Shown here piece by piece: positions 8,057 through 13,634 of a DNA stretch of 13,634 bases. Every line of letters starts with the position of its first letter. Position 1 is the first letter of the stretch. The notes beneath the pieces were generated by a model. It did no database searches, had not been told where the DNA came from, and was given only the letters and a program-made list of their open reading frames with translations. Source of the stretch: Natronohydrobacter sp. (GTDB lineage: Bacteria > Pseudomonadota > Alphaproteobacteria > Rhodobacterales > Rhodobacteraceae); contig SKRP01000049.1 in assembly GCA_007118445.1 (NCBI GenBank), forward strand, positions 1-13,634, written 5' to 3'. The translations under genes were made by a program, and so were the position numbers.

Positions 8057-9058
8057 TCAGTCTGTTTGCAGCACCAGTTTCGCGGCACCGACGCGCCCGG
8101 CATCAAGATCGGCAAACGCCTCTGCGCCCGCTGCAAAAGGCCGGGTTTCCGCCCAGTCAAGCGGCCCCAGCGCACCCGAGGCCAGGGCAGCAAGGGCAGC
8201 GGCGAAATCCTCGGGCGTGTAGCAGTAACTGCCTGATATCGTGATTTCCTGCAGCGTCATGCGCCGGATGTCATAGCCGTCCAGCCCCGGCAGCAGCCCG
8301 ACATGCACAATCACCCCGCCGGGCCGCACCAGCCGCGTCGCAGCCTGTCTTGTCGCGACCGCGCCCACAGCGTCGATGATCAGATCATAATGGCTTTCGC
8401 CCGGATCATGCGCTGTCGGGTCGAATGGCGTGATCTGCGCCTCATCCGCCAGCAGCTTGCGCCGCACCGGGTGGGGTTCGGCAAGATCGACCTGCGCCGC
8501 GCCCATATGCCGCGCGATCAGCGCTGCCGCGACACCGATCGCGCCCCCGCCCTGCACTAGAACGCGCGGGGCGGATTGCACCAGCCGTTCCAGCCCGATC
8601 CGCACAGCATGCCAGGACACGGCCACCGGCTCGGTCAGCGCGGCGGTCTGCATGGACATGCCCGCAGGCAGGTCCAGAAGATTGCGCTCCGGGATGGTGA
8701 CATATTCGGCAAAAGCGCCGGGGCGGGGCGGCATGGAAATGATCGCGCGGGTGGGCGAAAGATGCGGGCGTCCGGCACGCGCGACCGGGCAGTCGGGATC
8801 GACCACCAGCGGGTTGATGGCCACACGAACGCCCTTGCGCGGACCAGAGGCGATCACCCCCGCCGCTTCATGGCCCAGCACCAGCGGGGCAGGGCGGCGC
8901 GCATCATGGCCGTGATAGGCGTGCATATCCGATCCGCAAATGCCCACGGCCTGCACCCGGACCAGCACTTCATCGGCGGCGGGCACGGGCACCGGGACAT
9001 CGGTCAGGATCATCTGGTTCACACCGGTATAGACCAGCGCCTGCATCATCTGGGTCAT
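8057..9058 (-). CDS. Zinc-type medium-chain alcohol/polyol dehydrogenase
   Basis: This is a 333-aa medium-chain dehydrogenase that would oxidise a secondary alcohol or polyol with NAD(P), resembling the sorbitol/idonate/threonine dehydrogenase group. The catalytic-zinc ligands are present: Cys41 in GICGSD, His63-Glu64 in GHE, and Glu143 in LTEPVAVSWHA. The Rossmann motif is GGGAIG (170-175), and Glu194 at the end of the next strand suggests NAD over NADP. The structural-zinc loop is degenerate: of the usual four cysteines only Cys90 remains, with Asp87, Ala93 and Ser101 in the other places. The start is ATG 9058, which overlaps the TGA of the preceding SDR gene as ATGA, indicating translational coupling; the longer frame is ignored. 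It is the last gene of the operon, and its stop faces the sensor kinase stop 6 nt away. The exact substrate is unknown. Confidence 0.9.
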   Translation of the reverse strand: MTQMMQALVYTGVNQMILTDVPVPVPAADEVLVRVQAVGICGSDMHAYHGHDARRPAPLVLGHEAAGVIASGPRKGVRVAINPLVVDPDCPVARAGRPHLSPTRAIISMPPRPGAFAEYVTIPERNLLDLPAGMSMQTAALTEPVAVSWHAVRIGLERLVQSAPRVLVQGGGAIGVAAALIARHMGAAQVDLAEPHPVRRKLLADEAQITPFDPTAHDPGESHYDLIIDAVGAVATRQAATRLVRPGGVIVHVGLLPGLDGYDIRRMTLQEITISGSYCYTPEDFAAALAALASGALGPLDWAETRPFAAGAEAFADLDAGRVGAAKLVLQTD

Positions 9059-9813
9059 TTCGCTGTAAACCCCCCATCCACGAACAAGGTCTGCCCGGTG
9101 ATATAGCCTGACGCCTCCGAGCACAGGAACACAGTCGCACCAAACAGATCCTCCAGCACCCCGTTGCGCCCGATGGCCGTGCGTGCTGCATTGGCCTGCG
9201 CCAGTTCGGGATCGCCAAAAACGGGCGCGGTCAGCGGGGTCGGAAAGAAGCCCGGCGCAATCGCGTTGCAGGTGATCCCCTGGCCGGAAAACTCCTGCGC
9301 GATGGCCCGCGTCAGCTGCACCACACCGCCCTTGGCCGCGCCATAGGGTGCCGAATTGGCGAAGGCGCGCTGCGATTGCAGGGATGCGAGGTTCAGCACC
9401 CGGCCCCAGCCCCGTTCCGCCATCCCCGGCGCGAGATGCTGCACCAGAAAGAACGGCGCGCGCAGATGCAGTGCCATATGCAGGTCAAACGCATCCGGCG
9501 TGACCTCGGGAAAGGGCTGGCGCAGATTCACCCCGGCTGCATTGACCAGAATATCAATCGCGCCTGCCTGTGCTGCCAGCCCCTCCAGCGCGGCGGGGTC
9601 CGCCAGATCGCAGGGATGACCCTGCGCGGCGATCCCCTCGGCTGTGAGTTCCGCACAGGCCGCCTGAAGCTTTGCTGCATCGCGCGCGGCCAGATGCAAC
9701 GCGGCCCCCTGCATTCCCAGAGCGCGGGCCATCGCCAGCCCGATGCCGGAATTACCCCCGGTAATCAGCGCCCGCCGCCCGGTCAGATCAAACAGCGTAT
9801 CAAGTCGCGGCAT
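9055..9813 (-). CDS. SDR-family NAD(P)-dependent oxidoreductase
   Basis: This is a 252-aa classical short-chain dehydrogenase that should interconvert a ketone and an alcohol in the cytosol. The cofactor-binding motif TGGNSGIG is at 18-25 and NAAG at 91-94. The catalytic triad is Ser144, Tyr157 and Lys161 (YGAAK), and the PG motif follows at 187-188. The C-terminus GQTLFVDGG is typical of gluconate 5-dehydrogenase or 3-oxoacyl-ACP reductase-like members, which sequence alone cannot separate. ATG 9813 has AGGGAG 7 nt upstream and lies inside the end of the aminotransferase gene (14-nt overlap). Its stop overlaps the next start. The tight coupling suggests it works on the same substrate as its neighbours, not in fatty acid synthesis. 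Confidence 0.92.
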   Translation of the reverse strand: MPRLDTLFDLTGRRALITGGNSGIGLAMARALGMQGAALHLAARDAAKLQAACAELTAEGIAAQGHPCDLADPAALEGLAAQAGAIDILVNAAGVNLRQPFPEVTPDAFDLHMALHLRAPFFLVQHLAPGMAERGWGRVLNLASLQSQRAFANSAPYGAAKGGVVQLTRAIAQEFSGQGITCNAIAPGFFPTPLTAPVFGDPELAQANAARTAIGRNGVLEDLFGATVFLCSEASGYITGQTLFVDGGFTAK

Positions 9814-11002
9814 GGCGGAGCTCCCTGATCTCGGCAGCAGCAGTCAGCACATCGGCGATCATGTCGCAGTCTTGGGAACTCAGCCCCAAGGGCAGGCGGA
9901 TATCGCAAAGCGTGGCCTGCACGGCGCAGGCGCGCGGCGCGTCAATTGCCTCGACGCCGGGCCATTGCGCCGGGTTGGAACTATAGCCCTCGGGGATGTC
10001 CGAACCGAACCATTTGACCCAGACGCCAGCGGCGCGGCAGGCATCGACATAAGCGCGCATCTGCGCCAGCGACCGCCCCGGCAGGCGAAATTGCAGCGAG
10101 CTTTGCGCGTAGGACTCGGCCTCTGGCCGCATTGGCAGCACAAAGCCCGGCACAGCAGACAGCCGCGCGGCGATCCGGTCATGGCTTGCGTTCCAATCCG
10201 CCACCCGCGCAGGCAGAAGCGCCAGTTGCGGCAGCGCCAGCGCCGCCACCAAGGGTCCCATCCGCATCGAATAATTCCCGCACCGCTTGTGCCAGCGCGC
10301 CATCACCTCGGCGGGCGGCACGGTCCCGTTCTGTGCATAAAGCATGTAACTGCCCGAATGCAGGATCGCCTGCGCGGCCACGTCTTGATCATCCGTGACC
10401 AGCACTCCGCCTTCGCCCGCATTGACATGCTTGCCCGACTGGAAACTGAAACAGCCCGATTGCCCGAAAGTACCCGCCTGCTGCCCGTTCCAGGCGGCCC
10501 CCAGCGTATGCGCGCAATCCTCGATCAGGGTGATCCCTTCAGCGCAGCATAGTGCCTGCAGCGCCTCCAGATCGCACAGATGCCCGCGCATATGCGACAG
10601 CATCAGCACCCGCGCCCCCGAAGCCCGCGCCTTGAGGCGCAGATCGTCGAGATCGATGACCAGATCCTCGGTGATCTCGACCAGAACCGGGCGCGCGCCG
10701 ACATGATCCAGCGCGCCGGGCACAGGCCCCAGCGTGAAGGCATTGAGCAGGACCGGATCACCGGGCCGCACACCTGCGGCTTTCAGCGCCAGAAACAGCG
10801 CTGAACCACAGGAATTGACCGCGACCGCGTAGCGCCGCCCCAGAAGCTGCGCAAATTCCCGCTCCAGTTCGGCGACGACCCCGCCAGTGCCGCCGGCTTC
10901 GCCGTAGCGATGCAGCCGCCCCGAGCTGATCAGCGCGACAGCACTGGCCAGGGCGCTTTCGGGGATGTCGGGCGGCTGGCCCAGATCCGGCATGTTGCGC
11001 AT
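9800..11002 (-). CDS. DegT/DnrJ/EryC1/StrS-family PLP aminotransferase
   Basis: This is a 400-aa fold-type I PLP enzyme of the sugar aminotransferase family. These enzymes move an amino group, usually from glutamate or glutamine, onto a keto sugar or cyclitol. The PLP lysine is Lys191 in SFQSGKHVNAGEGG, so it is an aminotransferase type and not one of the His-substituted dehydratases. Asp162 in IEDCAH is positioned to bind the pyridine nitrogen. The SFQ-x-x-K form recalls scyllo-inosose and AHBA-type members, a resemblance from memory only. The gene starts 3 nt after the HisD-like gene stop (ATG 11002; ATG 10993 also possible) and runs into the SDR start. The context is odd: no nucleotide-sugar, LPS or antibiotic genes are nearby, only catabolic-looking dehydrogenases under a LacI regulator. 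Substrate unknown. Confidence 0.9.
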   Translation of the reverse strand: MRNMPDLGQPPDIPESALASAVALISSGRLHRYGEAGGTGGVVAELEREFAQLLGRRYAVAVNSCGSALFLALKAAGVRPGDPVLLNAFTLGPVPGALDHVGARPVLVEITEDLVIDLDDLRLKARASGARVLMLSHMRGHLCDLEALQALCCAEGITLIEDCAHTLGAAWNGQQAGTFGQSGCFSFQSGKHVNAGEGGVLVTDDQDVAAQAILHSGSYMLYAQNGTVPPAEVMARWHKRCGNYSMRMGPLVAALALPQLALLPARVADWNASHDRIAARLSAVPGFVLPMRPEAESYAQSSLQFRLPGRSLAQMRAYVDACRAAGVWVKWFGSDIPEGYSSNPAQWPGVEAIDAPRACAVQATLCDIRLPLGLSSQDCDMIADVLTAAAEIRELRHAAT

Positions 11003-11005
11003 GGC

Positions 11006-12322
11006 TCAGACCGACTCGACCGGGGTACCGAGGTCGAAATTATGGCCCGGATAGTATTTGTCCATCCGCGCATCGGCCGTGCGGGCATGAGCTTCCATCC
11101 CTTCCAGCCGGGAAATCCGCGCCGTGCGGATGGCCAGTTCCTTGCTGGCATCGCGATCCGCCTGCTGCCATGTCAGGGGCTTGAGGAATTTATGCACCGA
11201 CAGACCTGCCGAATAGCGTGCGGCGTATTTCGTTGGCAGAATATGGTTCGGGCCAGAACATTTGTCGCCATAAGCCACAGTCGTTTCCTCGCCCACGAAA
11301 AGCGAGCCGTAATTCGTCAGATTGGCCATCCACCAGTCGAGATCGGCACAATGCACTTCCAGATGCTCGGAGGCATATTCATCTGACACCTGCACCAGTT
11401 CCTCGCGCGTGTTGCACAGCACCACCTCGCCGTAGTCGCGCCAGGCGGCATCGGCGGCCTCGCGCGCGGGTTCGGGCAGGGTCGCGATCAGTTCGGGTAC
11501 GCGCGCCATGACCTTTTCTGCCAGCGCGCGGTCATCGGTGAACAGCCATGCAGGCGATTCATGCCCATGCTCGGCCTGACCTACCAGATCGACCGCGACG
11601 ATTTCCGCGTCGGCCGTGGCATCGGCCAGAATGCCGATTTCAGAGGGGCCTGCAAACACATCGATCCCGACCTTGCCGAACAGCGTGCGCTTGGCCTCAG
11701 CGACGAATTTATTGCCGGGGCCGACGATCACATCAGCCGGTTTGCCGGTGAACAGCCCGTAAGCCATGGCCGCAATCGCCTGCACGCCCCCCAGCGTCAT
11801 GACAATATCAGCCCCGGCCTCGCGCATCGCATACAGAACGTAAGGATGCATCGCGCCCCCCCGAAACGGGGTCGAGCAGGCGATCACGGTCTTGACGCCT
11901 GCCGCCTTGGCCGTCGCGACCGACATGATGGCGGATGCGATATGCGCATAACGCCCGGTCGGCACATAGCAGCCCGCCACGTTGCAGGGCACCCATGTCT
12001 GCCCTGCGACCAGCCCCGAAGGCATGGTCATCTGGAAATCACTCACCGAGTCGCGCTGTGCTTCGGCAAAGGCGCGCACCTGTTCGACAGCAAAGGCGAT
12101 ATCGCCCTTCACCTGATCCGGCACTTCTGCCGCGCGGGCGTCCATGTCCTCGCGGCTGACCAGAATCGCGCCATCCCATTTGTCGAGCTTGAGCGCATAG
12201 TCGCGCACCGCGTCTTCGCCTTCGGCCTCGATCCGCGCGAGCATTTCAGCAACGACAGCCTGGGCATGACCAGACTCGGTTTCCGGGGTTTTCGCGGCCT
12301 TCTTGAGATAGGTGGCGGTCAT
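11006..12322 (-). CDS. HisD-family dehydrogenase (histidinol dehydrogenase-like, possibly HpsN sulfopropanediol 3-dehydrogenase)
   Basis: HisD-fold enzymes carry out a two-step NAD-dependent oxidation of a terminal alcohol to a carboxylate through an aldehyde. The protein is 438 aa. Active-site residues of the family are all visible: zinc ligands Gln249 and His252 (GQAEHGH), Asp353 (GDKCSGPNH) and His412 (EGMEAHARTADAR), and the catalytic Glu319-His320 pair (SEHLEVH). The stretches NVAGCYVPTGRYAHIASA and VDVFAGPSE-like GIDVFAGPSE differ from biosynthetic HisD. They fit the catabolic branch that includes HpsN, which oxidises (R)-2,3-dihydroxypropanesulfonate to sulfolactate. No his genes are nearby. 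ATG 12322 was chosen because GGAG lies 8 nt upstream; the longer frame would cross the promoter region. It is the first gene of the operon, directly behind a LacI-type operator. HpsN is a candidate assignment only, since related paralogs act on other substrates. Confidence 0.9.
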   Translation of the reverse strand: MTATYLKKAAKTPETESGHAQAVVAEMLARIEAEGEDAVRDYALKLDKWDGAILVSREDMDARAAEVPDQVKGDIAFAVEQVRAFAEAQRDSVSDFQMTMPSGLVAGQTWVPCNVAGCYVPTGRYAHIASAIMSVATAKAAGVKTVIACSTPFRGGAMHPYVLYAMREAGADIVMTLGGVQAIAAMAYGLFTGKPADVIVGPGNKFVAEAKRTLFGKVGIDVFAGPSEIGILADATADAEIVAVDLVGQAEHGHESPAWLFTDDRALAEKVMARVPELIATLPEPAREAADAAWRDYGEVVLCNTREELVQVSDEYASEHLEVHCADLDWWMANLTNYGSLFVGEETTVAYGDKCSGPNHILPTKYAARYSAGLSVHKFLKPLTWQQADRDASKELAIRTARISRLEGMEAHARTADARMDKYYPGHNFDLGTPVESV

Positions 12323-12378
12323 TCTGATCTCTCCTGTATCACTGCGCGCGTCAGAGCCTGTCGCGGCTGGCAATCTTG

Positions 12379-12396
12379 AATGTAAGCGCTTTCATT
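12379..12396. promoter_or_regulatory. LacI/GalR-family operator
   Basis: TGTAAGCGCTTTCA at 12381-12394 matches the usual LacI/GalR operator with a central AAGCGCTT dyad. The symmetry extends to AATG...CATT (12379-12396) with one mismatched pair. It lies 57 nt before the HisD-like start and about 98 nt before the divergent lacI-family gene. It is therefore placed to control both the operon and the regulator. Confidence 0.85.
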
Positions 12397-12408
12397 TTTT
12401 CATCGCCG

Positions 12409-12414
12409 AGTCAA
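12409..12414 (-). promoter_or_regulatory. Candidate -35 element of the dehydrogenase operon
   Basis: On the minus strand this reads TTGACT, with the LacI-type operator starting 12 nt downstream, where a -10 element would lie. I see no good TATAAT-like -10 at 16-18 nt, so the promoter is tentative. The arrangement would suit repression by blocking RNA polymerase. Confidence 0.3.
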
Positions 12415-12416
12415 GA

Positions 12417-12429
12417 GAAATCATATTTC
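12417..12429. promoter_or_regulatory. Second small dyad in the divergent regulatory region
   Basis: GAAAT (12417-12421) and ATTTC (12425-12429) form an inverted repeat around CAT. It sits between the main operator and the regulator gene. A shorter relative of the operator, TGTAAATTTTCA, occurs at 12466-12477 near the regulator start. Either could be an auxiliary site, but the evidence is weak. Confidence 0.25.
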
Positions 12430-12493
12430 AATTGCCTGTTGGGCTCGTTTCTGCAAATTCTTCACTGTAAATTTTCATCACGGGCCGCAGGAC

Positions 12494-13501
12494 ATGTCGC
12501 GAAAGCCGACCCTGACCGATATCGCCCGCGACGCCGGGGCGTCGCTTGCGACGGTCTCGCGCGCTTTGGCGCAGCCGGAACTGGTCCGGCCCGACACCCG
12601 CGCGCGCATCGAGGAGGCCGCCACACGGCTGGGCTATGTCCCGAACCGCAAGGCGCGCGCGCTGGCTTCGGGCCAGTCGCACACGATCGGGGTGGTGGTG
12701 CCGACGCTGAATTCGCCGATCTTTTCGGCCTGCCTGCAGGAAATGCAGCGCCGCTTTGCCAGTCAGGGCTATAATCTGCTGATCGCCTCGCATGAATACG
12801 ATACCGGGGCCGAGATGGCGGCTGTCACGCAGCTTCTGTCGCATGGGGTGGATGGCATGGTTCTGGTCGGCGCGGAACGCCCGCCCGCCACCTGGGCGCT
12901 GCTGGAAAGCGCAGCGATTCCGCTGGTGCAGATGTGGGAAGGGATTGGCGCGCATGATTGTATCCGCATCGACAATCATGCGGCGGGAAGGATCATCGCG
13001 CATCATCTGCTTGAACTCGGCCATCGTCATTTCGGCATCATTTGTGGCCGGTTGCAGAACAATGACCGCCAGAGCGCCCGGCTGGAGGGTATTCGTGCGG
13101 CACTTGGCACAGCGGGTCTGAGCCTCGCGCGGGCGCATGTCAGTGAACAACCGCTCTCGATTGCCGCTGGCCGATCCGGGTGCACGATGCTGCTGGAACT
13201 CGTGCCGCGCCCCACGGCGATCATCGGTACGGCGGATCTGCTGGCCATCGGTGCCATGATCGAGGCGCAGGCGCGCGGGCTGAGCGTGCCGGGCGCGCTC
13301 TCGGTTGCCGGAATCGACAATGTGGATGTCGCAGCCCATCTGGCACCATCCCTTACAACAGTCGATGTTCCGGCAGCGGCTATCGGGGCTGAAGCCGCCA
13401 ATGTCATGTTGCAGCGTCTGGGCAGTGCCGGGGTGCAAGGTTCTGAACAGCGCGAGTTGCCCATCGCGCTGGTGACGCGCCATTCCACATCGGCACCCTG
13501 A
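12494..13501 (+). CDS. LacI/GalR-family transcriptional regulator
   Basis: This is a 335-aa LacI-type repressor. The N-terminal helix-turn-helix covers residues 6-25 (TLTDIARDAGASLATVSRAL), followed by LGYVPNRKARALASGQ, the hinge region. From about residue 60 on is the periplasmic-binding-protein-like effector domain, with IGVVVPTLNSPIF at its start and SVAGIDN, then SLTTVDVP, near the end. Full-length, normal for the family. ATG 12494 matches the usual family N-terminus; AGGA lies too close to it (1 nt) to be a good ribosome binding site, so expression may be low. It is divergent from the HisD-like operon and shares 171 nt with it, including the operator, so it very likely represses that operon and perhaps itself. 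The inducer should be the substrate or an intermediate of the pathway, which is unknown. Confidence 0.95.
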   Translation: MSRKPTLTDIARDAGASLATVSRALAQPELVRPDTRARIEEAATRLGYVPNRKARALASGQSHTIGVVVPTLNSPIFSACLQEMQRRFASQGYNLLIASHEYDTGAEMAAVTQLLSHGVDGMVLVGAERPPATWALLESAAIPLVQMWEGIGAHDCIRIDNHAAGRIIAHHLLELGHRHFGIICGRLQNNDRQSARLEGIRAALGTAGLSLARAHVSEQPLSIAAGRSGCTMLLELVPRPTAIIGTADLLAIGAMIEAQARGLSVPGALSVAGIDNVDVAAHLAPSLTTVDVPAAAIGAEAANVMLQRLGSAGVQGSEQRELPIALVTRHSTSAP

Positions 13502-13634
13502 CAATCGCGGCGATGTCAGACCCGGTGTCCTGCCGCTGCAGGGGCGCATAGACAGGCCGTCGCAATCGCCACCCGGCACGACCTATTGTGCTTTATGCTT
13601 AATCCTTTGGTCCAATTGTTCGGAGCCGGGATTC
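13502..13634. other. Non-coding tail after the LacI-family gene
   Basis: These 133 nt show no gene and no clear terminator hairpin after the regulator. The last 60 nt become AT-richer and contain a 9-bp palindrome TTGGTCCAA (13607-13615), which could belong to the promoter region of a gene beyond the right edge. This cannot be decided from the window. Confidence 0.5.

Noticed and set aside
9743..10552. 269-aa plus-strand ORF opposite the aminotransferase and SDR genes
   Set aside because: It lies against two well-supported genes and shows no domain or start signal.
11006..12322. Biosynthetic histidinol dehydrogenase (hisD)
   Set aside because: Catalytic residues are kept, but no histidine synthesis genes are near, the gene is under a LacI-type operator with catabolic dehydrogenases, and the NVAGCYVPTGRYAHIASA region fits the HpsN-like branch better.
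12428..13579. 383-aa minus-strand ORF opposite the LacI-family gene
   Set aside because: Antisense shadow. The plus-strand frame gives a full LacI protein, and the minus frame has no recognisable motif.

Overview
The window reads as a chromosomal segment of an alphaproteobacterium, most likely a Rhodobacterales/Roseobacter-type organism. The evidence is the high-GC coding style with dense false ORFs opposite real genes, the form of the UrtA/UrtB proteins, the tRNA-Val sequence and the LacI-controlled dehydrogenase operon. This assignment is by recognition and was not tested by a search. No transposase, integrase, CRISPR array or rRNA is visible.

Left part (1-3280, minus strand): the start of a urea uptake operon. 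urtA (periplasmic urea-binding protein) comes first, followed by urtB (permease), which runs off the left edge about at its C-terminus. A strong 13-bp-arm palindrome lies in the 66-nt gap between them. About 440 nt of non-coding DNA precede urtA and contain one clear palindrome. A tRNA-Val (anticodon TAC) follows on the plus strand at 3723-3798.

Middle (3971-8050, plus strand): one very large soluble hybrid sensor histidine kinase. Its order is GAF, six PAS-type modules, HisKA, HATPase and a C-terminal receiver. Two neighbouring PAS modules look like an internal tandem duplication. The GAF domain carries an unusual Cys/His cluster. No separate response regulator or transporter lies next to it.

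Right part (8057-13501): a tightly packed four-gene minus-strand operon converges on the kinase with only 6 nt between stop codons. In transcription order it encodes a HisD-family dehydrogenase (resembling HpsN, sulfopropanediol 3-dehydrogenase), a DegT/DnrJ/EryC1-type PLP aminotransferase, an SDR oxidoreductase and a zinc-type alcohol dehydrogenase lacking most structural-zinc cysteines. A LacI-family repressor gene is divergent from the operon. A textbook LacI-type operator (TGTAAGCGCTTTCA) sits in the 171-nt shared intergenic region. Together these genes look like a substrate-inducible catabolic module: two dehydrogenases and an aminotransferase interconvert alcohol, ketone and amine forms, and the HisD-type enzyme oxidises a terminal alcohol to a carboxylate. 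The substrate is unknown. A C3 sulfonate diol is one reasonable guess, but the aminotransferase is not part of the textbook version of that pathway. This operon is the best candidate for an undescribed system here.
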